Source of the DNA: Cloeon dipterum
Lineage: Eukaryota; Arthropoda; Insecta; Ephemeroptera; Baetidae
Length of the DNA: 64,000 bases
Assembly: GCF_949628265.1 (NCBI RefSeq)
Contig: NC_088788.1
Location: 7,440,001-7,504,000 of the forward strand
Direction of reading: 5' to 3'
The position numbers were made by a program, and so were the translations under genes. Every line of letters starts with the position of its first letter. Positions within the stretch are counted from its first letter, which is position 1. Below are positions 23,261 through 35,108 of the stretch, in pieces. The notes under the pieces were generated by a model. It saw only the letters and a list, made by a program, of their open reading frames with translations. It was not told where the DNA came from and searched no databases.

Positions 23261-24940
23261 GTACAACTATATCAAATTAAATTCTATAAAAATTCCTTCC
23301 GTGTGTTAACTTTAAAAAAAAGAATTGGATTAGCGGGGAAAGTGCAGCACAAATAAGCTGCTAATTTCGGCGCACAATATGTGCGAGCTGTAGCTGCTTC
23401 CTCAAAGAGTGCAAAAAACGAAATGGTTCCTTCGCCGCAGCTGTCGCGTCTGCCGCCGGGAAAGCCCGCAATGCGCGAAAGTGTGTAATTCACAGACCCA
23501 GCACACAGAGAGCGGTGTGCAATTGCAAAAATATAATATAGTATGCTCTCCATTCACACGTGCGGCGGACAAGCTGCTTCTGCTGTCAATACACCGCGAA
23601 TGAATGCTGTTTGAGAAATTCCTCCCGCGGCCATTTATTTGACTACGAGACACCAATTTCGCACAAAGACGTGTCATTCATTGCGAGAGAAATTGCTGAA
23701 ACACTCTGTTTCGAACAAAATAAAAAATTATAACAATGGAACTAGCTTGATGGATTACATTGTTAGAAATTGGGAGTTTGATTGATTTTTTGATTTCTTG
23801 AAAATTACTGAGAAAATTGGCTCCGAGGTTAAACTGCTAATCAATTTTGGTGGGATGTATTTCACCAGAGGGGAAATTTATCTCATAAATCGCGCACCGG
23901 GACGAGCAAAAAACGATGTCAAGCCAAATTTAATAGAAAAAACTTTAAATTTGTCGAGAAATTCGGCAAATTTGGCGCTGATTTAATGTTTGCACATTTT
24001 TTTATCAACATACGATCAAGTACAACTATTGCTAATTGTAGTCAAGACGATTCATTTTATCTCAAATGGTATCAGTTCTTCTAAAACTGAGAAATTAGAA
24101 TAAAAATATAAAAAAATGCAAGTGGGAAAATGGAGAGAGAATTCATTTTAAGAAATTAAAATGGTGGAAAATTATTTTTGAACGGCAGTGCATGATCAGC
24201 ATAACGTTTTAAATTTATATTTATAAATTTTTTCGGCTAAAATGTACATTAATTCAAGTATAAGTCACAAAACAATCACATTCTACTTATTATTTTTGCT
24301 GCTCTTGTAAATTTCAACGTTTTATTTAGGCTGAATTATTTCTTATAATTTAGCAAAATTTATATCAACATTTCTCAGTGCTCGCTTTTTAAGTTTCTCT
24401 TTTCCTCAAAGGCCTACATATTTATTCTAAAAGATTTCTGAATGCAGTGTAGTCATCGACAAAATTATAACAATATGAAATAAACCAGGAGTATCTTAAT
24501 AAATTTCCCTTTTCATTTTTTTTTGCTAATCTGCGTGCAAAAATGTCGACAGATAATTTAGCCTGCAGTTAAGCATAAATTGCATTGTTTAAATTTCGAT
24601 CCTAAGGAAGCGTGACCGCGCAGCAGAGCACGTAAAAAAGCACTTGTCCAGCAAGAGAAAGAGGAGGTGATAAAAGAATCGTTAAAATTCCTCAAACAGA
24701 TGCTCCGATTTAAAATTTCTAGACTCGGCAAAAGTAATGAGTTTTTTTTCTACTCTGAGAAGCAGGAAATGATACGTTTAAGTCTTTACGCAATGCAGTA
24801 AAGAGATTATTATGCAGTTGGCTCTGGTCCGAAACTTTAGCCTCAATGCGGGAGGAATATTATTGCCATAAAATTAAATTTTCACTTTACACTGCCAAAA
24901 CATGCAACAGTGCAATAACCTTCCTTTACATGAACTAATT

Positions 24941-25218
24941 TGTGATACTGGAAAACCCCGGAAAATCAATCCCTATGACCTGTAAGAATTCAGTTTATGC
25001 CAAAATTAATCTAGGTTATTCCATGGAAAATTTTTCTTTTGTAATTGACTGTTTTAAAAATTAAATTCTTATTTTATTTAACAACAAAAGAGTTCCCCAA
25101 AAATTTTGATACACTATTGGATATATCTCAATGTGAGGAATCGAAACTTTCTAAGAAATTATGGCAAAATGCTCTAAATTTTGAAGAAAATCAGCAAAAT
25201 TTTAATTTTAGCAATTGA
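24941..25218 (+). repeat. MITE-like element, copy E, truncated by a fold-back insertion
   Basis: Starts at GTGATACTGGAAAA and keeps, in order, the AATTCAGTTTATGCCAAAATTAAT, AACAAAAGAGTTCCCC, ATATCTCAATG-GAGGAATCG and GAAAATCAGCAAAATTT blocks of the family. It stops where the fold-back element at 25219 begins. The distal end of the family was not found on the far side. Confidence 0.6.
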
Positions 25219-25630
25219 CCAGTTGCATAAACCCTTAGTTATTGAAGCCGCCAACAGATGGCGCAACTACAGACTTTCTTAAAAATTTTGTTTTAAGGCA
25301 TTTCCGCTGCGATTTCAGGCTCAATCTAGCTATTTTGATTTTTTTTATTAATTTGCTAATTTTTGACGTACTGAAAACCAAAATCGGTTCAGCCATTCGC
25401 CGTAGAAACGTTGGAAAATATTTTTTTATTTCAAAAAATAGTTTTTCCTGATTCTACGGCGATTGGCTGAACCAATTTTGGTTTTCAGCACGTCAAAAAA
25501 TAGCAAATTAATTGAAAAATGCACAGTAGCTAGATTGAGTCTGAAATCGCAGCGGAAGTGCCTTAAAATCGAAAGTCTACGGTGGTGCCATCTGTTGGCG
25601 GCTTCGATCACTTAGGGTTTATGCAACTGG
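25219..25630. repeat. 412-bp fold-back element with long inverted arms
   Basis: Two arms of about 200 bp are near reverse complements: CCAGTTGCATAAACCCT at the left end against AGGGTTTATGCAACTGG at the right, and CTGAAAACCAAAATCGGTTC against GAACCAATTTTGGTTTTCAG near the centre (about 25425). Each arm has GCCGCCAACAGATGGC, which fits the CTCF core closely. Because of the symmetry both strands show the same open frame; I regard that as chance. No transposase. Confidence 0.8.
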
Positions 25631-27608
25631 TGAATTTTGAAAATATAATTTAAATAGATTTGTTTAAAAAAATTAAGTGTCACGAGTCATTTATGTCCAA
25701 TTGCTTTCCCAGCATTTTTAAGCCCGCTTTTCACGCTTGCTAGTGATGAATTCTCGGCGTGTCAAGCTATTTTTTGCGCCTTTTCTGTTTAAGAGAAATG
25801 CGACGCCCGCGGCCTCACTTGCACTCTCTATTCAATCACTCTCGTCAGCTAGAGCGTTTGTGTCAGCCACACACACATCACGCAAAACAAATTTGACATT
25901 GCCAACGGAAAAAAAATAGCCGCGGAGAAGGGGAGTCGCAAAGGTGCGTCGTTCGTTCGCTCGTTGAAATTAAAAGAGAGTGAGAAAAGTGATTGTGTGG
26001 TCAGTCATCCGACCGAGGCGCAAACTTTATCTCAATTATAAAGCAGCAGCAGCAGCCGCGCGCTCTTTCCATCTGGAGGATCTGCAAAAAGCTCTCACAG
26101 GGATTTCACTCCTCTCGTCTCACCACAAAATAAATATAATTACACTCGGATGGAGAGGATCTTAAGACGTTTTAAATTGATGCACAGATGAAGAAAAAAA
26201 AATAAATAGCTCATCAAAGACTCATAAGGAAGTAATTTCGAAAGTTTCTCCTCATGAAATAATTTTTGTTTAATCCATTAAAATTATGTTAAATTAGTTC
26301 AACTTCAATTTCATGTTGAAGCTGAGCATTACATGTTATCTGACATCTATATAAAAAAAAATTGCATTTTAAAGAGCGAGTAGACAACATATTATAAACA
26401 AACATCAAAATATCAGTTTCTCCTCGTGATGGCCCGCAGATCAGTTCTCACCATCAAAAGTTTGTGCCGCGCGCGAACACGAACTCGTGCATGCAAATTT
26501 TCGCATGCGGATTTGAAATATGTTGCGTTGAGAGGATATGCGGCACGCCGCACTTCGTGGCTCTTTCACTGCTCTAACCCTGAACCTGAGCTTGAATCGC
26601 AACAGCGAAAGAACGCGGGCAGGGGCAGCGAAAGTGGAAAAGAGCAGTGCACTTTTCTTACTGTTTCACCTGACCGCACGCCGCGAAGAAAATTAATTAT
26701 ATATCAATTAATTCCAAGGCTAACAAGTACTACGCAGTTTGCAATTAATTAAAACTTCTTATGTAGGATTTTTGTTTTTAAATATTTTCTGCAAATTTTT
26801 AATTGAAAATATTTTATGAGTAAATTAGACATTGAATAACCACAGAAGTTAATTTCGGAAAAAAATGCCACTCTGAGAAATAAGTCAACGCAGTTAGTGT
26901 CAAATAGTACACATAAATAAGGAAATAAATAAAATAAAAATTTAATTATACAGGTGGAGTAAAACAGAATAATTTACAAAACATGTTTGGAGGCTCTTCA
27001 AGCATCACATAAATAGATTTTACGAAAAATAAAACTTAAAAAGAATTTGCACGTCATTTATTAATTAATCCTGCGGCATTTTGGATTGGCGGAAAAATTG
27101 CCAGGAAAATCAGCCAAAAATTTGGAGCCAAATGACATCAAATAAAAACCGCTGCCATATTTGGGCGATGATGCGTCGCATCTGGAATTTACGACTTTGG
27201 CAATAGTCTGATTGTGAGTGAATAAAATGGGCGATTTTATTGGAACACTGTCGCCCTTTGTTTTCTAATCCGTTGACAGAGAAAGCGTTGGACGCACAAA
27301 GGTCCAAATAAATAAATTGATATCAATCATCGCGCGCGGCGGCGTTACATATTTGGCTCCGTGCTGCTCTTGACTCTTGGCTGTGACAAAACAGAGGCGG
27401 CATGCAGAAAAGTGAGTGGCCGCTCAGGTCCAGCTGCCCTTCACTTTGGCCCTGCCGCTGCGCTCAGCCTTCTTTTCTGTCCGAGAGAGAAGCTCCTCCT
27501 CATTTCGCTCTCGGCTAGGGTGCACTCACACTTTTTTCCTTCCGAGACCCATTCTTCGGGCGCCGACACCGTGAAAAAATATGCGAGTGCACCGGACCTC
27601 TCGCCGCA

Positions 27609-27616
27609 TATATAAG
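27609..27616 (+). promoter_or_regulatory. TATA box of Gly/His-rich gene 2
   Basis: TATATAAG lies 54 bp before the start codon, in a CpG-bearing promoter. A likely initiator, CAGTTTTAG, lies about 32 bp downstream. Confidence 0.65.
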
Positions 27617-27669
27617 CCAACAGCGTCGCCATCGCCGATGCAGTTTTAGTTTCGCCGCACAGCATAGAC

Positions 27670-29539
27670 ATGTCTCTCGCTTTCCGCCTTGTGAGTACAA
27701 ATCGAAAAATATTATTTATTCAAACAGCTATTTCAAAACACTGTCAATTTAATTGTTATCAATTAAAATTTATTTTAATAGACGCTAGTTATTTATTTTT
27801 AAAATGTTTGGTACGTTTTAAATTTTCATATCTCTGGAGGAAGTCATTTTGAATGTTGCATAATTATTTGATTAGAGAATTCTGTAAATGTAGAAAATAT
27901 TGAGATTTGTTGACGCGTTTTGGTATTTTCCTTCTTAAAAAATATATCAGGAATGAGAGAATTGCGTTTTTACTTAATTTTACATAATTTGATTAACTTC
28001 TTAATCTTTGATTACTGTTTTTAATATAACTGAGGATTAAATTTAATTTTGCCAGGGTTTGGCGAGCGTTCTCGCGGTAGTGCTGGTTTCGTCCTGCGTT
28101 GAAGCTGGAGGCGGCGGTGGAGGCGGGTAAGTTTTTAATATTTAATCCTCTCCCGACAAACGAGAATTAATTTCATTTTTTGTTAAAAAAAAACAGACAC
28201 AAAAAGTACATCATCCATGTGCCGCTGAAGGTGAAGGTGCACCACCACACGCACACCGTTTACAAGCACATCTTCCACGAGGATGACGGCCACCACGGAG
28301 GCGGTGGAGGCGGCGGAGGTCACGGAGGTGGTCACGGAGGCGGTCATGGCGGAGGCGGCGGACACGACGCCGGGCCAGTTTATCAGATAATCTCAGAGGG
28401 TTATGGAGATTCTGGCAGCCATGGCGGCGGACACGGAGGCGGACACGGAGGAGGAGGTCATGACTCTGGACATGGAGGTCATGGAGGTGGTCACGGAGGC
28501 GGTCACGGAGGTGGTCACGGAGGCGGTCACGGAGGTGGTCACGACAGCCTTAAAGGTGAGATTTGAGACTTTTGTTGAGTTCAGTGAATTTAATTGTTGA
28601 ATTATTTCTTCAGGAATTCTGGCCCTTGTCAAATTGCACGGATCTGGAGGCCACGGCGGACACGGAGGAGGCTCTGGACATGGTGGAGGTCACGGAGGAG
28701 GTCATGGAGGTCAAGGAAAGGCTGTCACCGCCTTCGACTCGTACGGACACATCCTGGGGGCTGGATACTCGGGCAACCACGGCGGCGGCTACAGCTCTGG
28801 ACACTCTGACGGCGGCCACGGCGGTCACGGTGGAGGAGGAGGCGGCCACTCTGGAGGCGGAGGTCATTCCTATGACCTGGGTGGCCACGGAGGCTCTGGA
28901 GACCACGGAGGCGCTGGAGGACATGACGCGGGACACTCGTACGACCTTGGAGGTCATGGCGGAGGCGCCGGCGGCCATTCTGGAGGTGGTGGCCACTCGG
29001 GAGGCGGCCAGTCTTACGATTTCGGTGCTGGAGGCCACGGAGGCGGCAGCAGCGGCCACTCTTACGACCTTGGCGGCCACGGAGGATCCGGGAGCCACGG
29101 AGGTGGTGACGCCGGCGGCCACTCAGGTGGCGCAAGCTACGATTTCGGCGGAAGTTACGACCTTGGAGGCCACGGCGGCCAATCTGGAGGTGGAGGCGGC
29201 CACAGCTACGACCTTGGAGGCCACGGAGGCCAATCTGGAGGTGGAGGCGGCCACTCTTACGACCTTGGAGGCCACGGCGGCCAATCTGGAGGCGGCGGCT
29301 ACGACTACGGCCACTCTGCCGGCGGTGACCAAGGCCACAGCGGCGGCCACACCTCCGGAGGCGGCGGCGGCGGTGGATATGACCTCGGCGGCCACTCTGC
29401 TGGAGGCGGCGGCGGCCACTCAGGCGGTGGAAACGACCTGTCCTCGTACGGCGGCAGCGGCGGCGGCCACGACGGCGGCCACGGCTACGCGACCTCCTCA
29501 TACGCCTCGTACGAACGCAACTGCGAGCACCACCACTGA
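27670..29539 (+). CDS. Secreted glycine/histidine-rich cuticle-type protein 2
   Basis: Four exons, 27670-27690, 28056-28126, 28197-28555 and 28614-29539, encode 458 residues. Exon 1 gives MSLAFRL. Exon 2 completes the signal peptide (GLASVLAVVLVSSCVEA) and ends in a glycine run. Exon 3 carries the shared motif YIIHVPLKVKVHHHTHTVYKH, split here as IIHVPLKV and HHHTHTVYKH, then GGHGGGHGG repeats. Exon 4 holds repeats built on HSYDLGGHGG and ends YERNCEHHH. The single cysteine near the C-terminus is unusual in so repetitive a chain. AATAAA signals lie at 29809-29814 and near 29829. It is the only plus-strand member of the four-gene group and the only one with its repeat region split by an intron. 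A role in cuticle is likely but inferred from composition. Confidence 0.83.
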
Positions 29540-31464
29540 GAAAAATTGTTTAATTTTCGTTTTAACCGCCCAAAAACTATTTGATAAGCCGAGTGAATGT
29601 CGTCTCAGGTGCGAATCTGTCCGGGGCCCCCAAGTTCCTCCCGCAAAAATATGAAGAAATTCGTCCCCGTCCGCTAACTGGTATACTTGGTTCGCGACTA
29701 GTCTGACTGAATCATTTTTGCTCATCATTTTTACTGTTTTGTAAATAGCAGCCATCGTTTTTTACATATTGTATTTTGTTGTTGTAACCTACTGCTCTCA
29801 CTTTTATAAATAAACAACCGTTTTTGTAATAAATAGAACTATGTTTCCTTTGACGCAGTCTAACACCTCTGAACGCAACCGCACAACCGGAGCAGATCGA
29901 TTATCATTAGAGTAGAGCAGCAACTGTACAATTGAAAACGATCCTCATTTGCAATTATATTCTATTTCCACATGAGCAATTTCTATCTATATTTATACGT
30001 TCGAAATTTCTCTCCTCGTCCGAGAGAGAAAGGAATCATTTGACGTGATTCTCATGAAAATGTCCCTCTTTGGGAGCACAATGGACCGTTTCCAGAGTGA
30101 AAGGTCAGAATTCCTTTTTTATTCACTGCTTTGCGCGCCAGAAGCGAGAACGATGGAGCCATTAAAAGCCAAATGGAAAGACGACGTGCTTTATTTTTTG
30201 CCCTCTCTCAGTGAGATCGATGAGGAGGAAAATAAAATGTGTGCACGTGCGCCCACGAGGAGAAAATTATGATTATATTTTTCACACTCGTGAGGAGCGA
30301 TTCATCGCCGCCCAAAAGCAGATTGAAATGTCTGTGAAAAATAATCGAATAATTTAATTAATCTCTTGAAAGTTGTTGTATTATCACAATGAAACATTTA
30401 GATCAACATCTAAATTGTTTGACTATTTATTTAGTAGCATTAATTTTAAACAGTAATTTTGTTTAAACTTATAATTTATTTTTTATTTTTGTTTATGTAT
30501 TTAATATTTTATGATTTATTTTAACTTAATAAAATATTGTTTATAATATTAATTTATTTTTTAAATTTTATTTCAATTCTGATTTTATATTTTTTTATAG
30601 AAATCTAACACCTAGAAACCTAAGATTCACCAATAATATTTAAACATGATAAATAAATTTAAACCTGGCTAGACATCACATCTCTAGATGAAAGAAATAA
30701 AATAGAAATTACTCCAAACAAGTTTTTTATTAATTGTTAGTAACTTAAATATGTTAAATGAATATGGCTTCTACGAATCATTTTAATGAGTCATGTTAAG
30801 CTAAAGAAAGCAGTGATTTTAATGGGTTTTCCGATATATTAAAGCAAATATAGCTGGTTAAAAGAGGATCATTCTCCTATAAGCGGGAACTAATTTTGTA
30901 ATTTTAAGCAAAAAATTGGGTGTTGAAATAGAGACTTAAATTTTTTGAATTGTGCTATTGAGGCTATTTTTAAATCACGTATTCATCTTTTATTTATTAT
31001 TATCATCACATATTTTCCTCTCGTGTGTTCATCGTCTTGGTTAACTTTTTAATCCGTCTAACCGAAAGTCTGTGTTTTTCTCACGTTCAGCTGAAAAAAT
31101 GCGTGTGTTTTACGGTTGAGTTGAATTTTCGTGGTCGCGGGAGAGTGATGTATGCGGATAACTCGATTGCACGCAGCGTGATTTTTACTTTCTTTCTCGT
31201 GGCGGAGGGCGCATCTATTTGACTCTGCGCGGCGATTACTCGCTCCATTTCATCAGTCAGAAAACTGCGTGCGGTCCACTTTCCGCGCAACCCACACAGC
31301 CGTAAAATCTCTTTTCAAGCAAAAACCGTAAGATTTTTATAGTAAAATAAAAGGTTATCTACATTTATTGCAACAAAAATCACATTACAAAATAGTTAAC
31401 AGGTTGAAAATTAGAGTTTGTACAGTTTGAGGAACGTGTTGGATGATTTTTTTTGTCAGTCTAG
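29540..31464. other. 3' UTR and spacer
   Basis: The first 300 bp are the 3' UTR of Gly/His-rich gene 2, with two AATAAA signals. The rest is AT-rich, with GC-richer islands at about 29.86-30.33 and 31.0-31.32 kb. The last part is the 3' UTR of gene 3. No gene was seen. Confidence 0.5.
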
Positions 31465-32342
31465 CTAATGGTGGTCGTGGCCGCCGCCGCCTCCACCGCC
31501 TCCGTGGCCGCCTCCATGGCCGCCACCGTGACCACCGCCTCCACCGCCGCCTCCGTGTCCGCCCTTCTTGTGGTGGATGTATACTGTCTTGGTGTGCGTG
31601 TGCTTCTTCACGAAGTAAGGAACGTGGATCTTGATGTGAACACTGCAAAAATTATACATTTTTCATTTTGAAAATAACTTTCATTCGAAAAATTTAAAAT
31701 TAATATAAATCAAATTTGAATTTATTATTTATTGTGTTCTATATTTTGTCGTAAAAATATTTGCTGAAATTAAAATTTTAAATACACACTTAAAACACAA
31801 TTTTCTAGTTTTTTTAAATTTTACTTTGAGTTTTATTTTTTAAATATCAATTATTTTGTCAAATAAAAAGTTAATTAATTATAAAAAAATAAATATTTTT
31901 TTTAAAAAATTAAGATGATTTAATTTGAGATTATTATAAATTCATAATTATTATTGAAGAATTATTTTATGTGTCTAAATTCAAAAATTTTTATATTCTA
32001 CACTGCTCTAGACCTGATTATGATTACTATGAATAAATACAATGCATATTGATGAAATAGTCAAATACTTACGAGAGGTATCTTAATTCGAATTAAATAA
32101 TAACGACAAAACGACAATTCTCATAATTTAAATCAAAGAAAATAATTATGCACGTAGGCTTGATCAGAAAATTTAGAAATTACAAAGAATGAGACTTACT
32201 GATCCTTTTTGCCGCCTCCACCAGCCTCACTGAGGGTGATTGCGATCGCCGCCAGTAACAGCACCGCGAGCTAAATTAAACATTTAATTAAAACCCCGTT
32301 AATAGAATTTTGAAACCGAATTACCAGTGTCTTGGTGGACAT
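31465..32342 (-). CDS. Secreted glycine/histidine-rich cuticle-type protein 3 (short)
   Basis: Three exons, 32342-32325, 32270-32200 and 31642-31465, encode 88 residues. Exon 1 gives MSTKTL. Exon 2 gives LAVLLLAAIAITLSEA plus GGGGKKD. Exon 3 gives HVHIKIHVPYFVKKHTHT, KTVYIHH, then a GGHGGG tail ending HDHH. It is the shortest and simplest of the four paralogues and shows the common core: signal peptide, IHVP motif, His/Thr stretch and Gly/His tail. Intron 2 (557 bp) is AT-rich and empty. The product is probably secreted and may bind metal through its histidines; that is inference. Confidence 0.82.
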
Positions 32343-33829
32343 ATTGCAGGTGTGTGCGTCTCCGAGAGAGGAAAAACGAAAAGTGCAGTTGCGGCGAAAA
32401 ATGCAGAAGCGTTTTATAGGCGGCTGTCCCGCCCCCCGCTCGTCCGCCCGCCCGCCGCGGACGCCTGTCAAGGACGGCCCGGCGAAGAAAGCAGGTGACA
32501 AAAAAGACGCACGAGAATGCAAAACTATCGCGTTTGTCCGATCGCCGAGTATCAGAGCGTTGCATCGCTCGCTTGCAGCCAGACATTGCTCCGCAGACAC
32601 TTTCCAAAACGCTTGTGTTGTTTGCACACAACGCAATTTCATTGTGTGTTGGTGCTGGACCACGCAGCGCGATGGCTTGAGCAACGCGTGCTTTTGCAAA
32701 AACCAGATGAAAACGAGAGCATAAATAATCGAGGCTTATGTAAGAACACCTATATATGAGTTGCGGGTAGACATTGTACTATAAGGGAAATTAAAAAAAC
32801 GAAATCAAGTTGAATTTATCACAATACTGTAAATCACATGGCTGTGTTAATATTTATAAAAAATAATAGTATTTTAATACTTATCATTAAAATTATATTA
32901 AAAAATATAAAATAAACATTAATAATATAAATAAATTAAAAACATAATAAATTTACTGTTAAAGTTTTTTTCCATTCTTTTTCTTTTAAGACGAATATTT
33001 TTTAAACAAATTTTTAGTTTTAAAATAGTAAGTTTACATTAACAAAAAACATTTTATTTTTCAATTATTTTAAGACAAAAATCAGAATTAGCATCAAAAC
33101 CTTTTTTACATTTTGAAAATATTCTAAATAAAATTGCAAAATTAAAATAAAAGAAATTTCCCTGTTACTTTGTTCTCTCTAATTTTATTGCAAACTGTGG
33201 AGAACGATATTTGCAGAAGCAACAGGTTTAAAATACATATTAATAACTGCTATGGATTTAACGATCTATGAAACGTTCTGCTTTTTCGGCATTTGTTGCC
33301 AGAGGAGAAAGGTGTTTGCATTAAGAAAGGAAATTCTGCACGGACTTTTTGCGAATTATGTCACCTCTCTATTCAACTTCTTGCTCACGAGAGAGTAATG
33401 ACCGCGCACATCTGCGGCGAGTGGTGTGCACAAATCATTTCCCCATTGTTATAAACTCTTCCGGCGGTAATGACCACTCGAAATCATCACTCAAATGGAA
33501 AACGAAAGTGGAGCGGTGGATTAAATGCAACATGTTTCAAACGGAGAGATCTTTTTAAAAATAAAAACTTTATTTTATTAACACTTTTGTGGTTATCGTA
33601 CAGCGATGCAGGTATCATAAATTTAATAAATCATTTCAGGACGTAGAAACAGGCGAGCAGCGTGGCACAAATGGCAGCGGGCACGGTCAAAACCACAACT
33701 AGTCACCTGAAAAAAATGCAGAAAAATAAAACTATTAAAAAGGAGAGAAGAAATAATTTCATTCGTATTAATATTTTCCCTTATTTTTCCTCGTTCTCTA
33801 ATAATTTTGCACAACCCCCAAGACAACAA
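32343..33829. other. Promoter of gene 3, spacer and 3' flank of gene 4
   Basis: The first 350 bp are the GC-rich upstream region of gene 3. About 32.8-33.3 kb is very AT-rich and empty. A GC-richer island lies at 33.3-33.55 kb. Minus-strand AATAAA signals near 33.57-33.59 kb probably end the gene 4 transcript. A possible extra 3' exon at 33.63-33.71 kb is discussed among the findings. Confidence 0.45.
32412..32418 (-). promoter_or_regulatory. TATA box of Gly/His-rich gene 3
   Basis: TATAAAA on the minus strand, 70 bp upstream of the start codon. Confidence 0.65.
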
Positions 33830-35062
33830 TTAAAATTTTTTATTAGACCTGCGCCAGGAGTGGTGGTCACCGTGGCTGTAGGAGTCAGCGTGGGCAGAAT
33901 GGTGACCCCAAGTGGAACCACCCTTGTCATCGTAGCCGTTTGAGTCTTGATGTTTGTCCTCGTGGATGAATGAGTTGTGCGCCTCCCCTCCATCCTCATG
34001 GCTCGAGTGGTGGTGGTCATCCACGTGGTTGTGGTCGGGGTAGTCGTGATGGTGATGGTCATGGTGGTAATGGTGGTCATAGTGGTAGTGGTGCCCTCCA
34101 CCACCTGAGTCACCCTCCCCTCCTCCTCCTCCGTGACCATGATCCTCGCCTGAGCCACCATGGTGATAATCATGCCCTCCATAATGGTGTCCTTCCCCTC
34201 CGGCCCCTGATCCACCCTCTCCTCCACCTCCTCCAGAATGTCCATGATCACCCCCTGAGCCCCCTCCGTGGTGGTGACCTTCCCCTCCACCTCCGTGGTG
34301 TCCTCCACCGCCTCCGGAATGACCATGGTCACCCCCTGACCCTCCTTCGTGGTGGTGACCTTCCCCTCCGCCACCTGAGCCGCCTCCCCCTCCTCCGTGG
34401 TGGTCGTCGTGCCCTCCGCCGCCTCCCCCTCCTCCGTGGTGGTCATCGTGCCCTCCGTAATGGTGGTGGTGATCACCTCCGCCACCCCCGTGGTGGTGGT
34501 CATGGTCCGAATGGTGGTGGTGGTGCGAGTGGTGGTACGAGTAATGGTCGCCGCCGTGCTTCACCGGCTCCTCCTTGTCCCACACATGTTTGTAGATGGT
34601 GTGCGTGTGGTGGTGCGTTTTGATTTTCAACGGCACATGGATTATGATTTTCTTCCTAATTAAAAATAAATTATTTTATTAAAAAAGTTAAAGCAGGCTT
34701 ACATTTAGAAAATTAAGTAATATTTTACTCTTCATAAATGGAAAAAAATGTTAAAAATAAATAAAATAAACAATTACTAACTGTCTCAACAGTAAAAATA
34801 CTGAATCTGATCATTAAATTAATTAAAATTTATTCCAGCTTGGCTTATATTAATTTTAATAATTTCAAAAAGTACTTACTTTTTAGCGGAGACCGAGACT
34901 ATGCATATTAGCAATAAAGGAAAGACCTGCAAAAATGTCAAATTAATTCCACTGAATACAATTTAGAAGCAGCAGTCGAGGCGTATTCCAAATAAACCGA
35001 TTCACTAGTCACAACATCACAGAAGGAGCGTCGTGCAAACTCACCAGGAGCACAATTCGCAT
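33830..35062 (-). CDS. Secreted histidine/glycine-rich cuticle-type protein 4
   Basis: Three exons, 35062-35045, 34926-34880 and 34655-33830, encode 296 residues. Exon 1 gives MRIVLL. Exon 2 continues the signal peptide (VFPLLLICIVSVSA) and a lysine run. Exon 3 opens KKIIIHVPLKIKTHHHTHT and IYKHVW, then long His/Gly blocks (HHHHHSDHDHHHGGGGG, EGHHHEGGSGGDHGHSGGG) and a less repetitive C-terminal third rich in His, Asp and Ser. Histidine clusters are denser than in the other three paralogues, so metal or pH-dependent cross-links are plausible but unproven. A TATA box lies 40 bp upstream of the ATG. The last codons lie on a GT that could be a splice donor, so the C-terminus is less certain. Confidence 0.78.
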
Positions 35063-35101
35063 TTTGTCGCCAACTGGGAGGCTGGCAAGTGTCCGCGGGT
35101 G

Positions 35102-35108
35102 CTTTATA
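35102..35108 (-). promoter_or_regulatory. TATA box of Gly/His-rich gene 4
   Basis: TATAAAG on the minus strand, 40 bp upstream of the start codon. Confidence 0.65.

Larger units (their letters stand above)
14751..27608. other. Long gene-free interval within the Gly/His-rich cluster
   Basis: Nearly 13 kb show no exon that I can support. The background is AT-rich and is interrupted by GC-richer islands at roughly 14.75-15.06, 17.0-17.6, 19.1-19.7, 20.3-20.6, 21.8-22.4, 23.3-23.7, 25.7-26.2, 26.4-26.7 and 27.1-27.6 kb. The islands contain purine runs such as GAGAGAG and many CpG. They break up into short, mutually overlapping frames without protein character. The interval also contains transposon copies B to E, one fold-back element, an inverted-repeat patch and simple repeats, listed separately. 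Cis-regulatory function of the islands is inference. Confidence 0.5.

Noticed and set aside
25242-25611. Matching open frames on both strands (FRCDFRLNLA)
   Set aside because: Produced by the symmetry of the fold-back element, not by a gene.
28563-29654. Frame of 363 codons rich in Ala/Thr/Glu over Gly/His-rich gene 2
   Set aside because: Overlaps the true frame, which alone has a signal peptide, splice-consistent exons and the shared motif.
33781-34623. Poly-Thr/Glu minus frame and His-rich plus frame over gene 4
   Set aside because: Frame shadows of the repetitive His/Gly exon.
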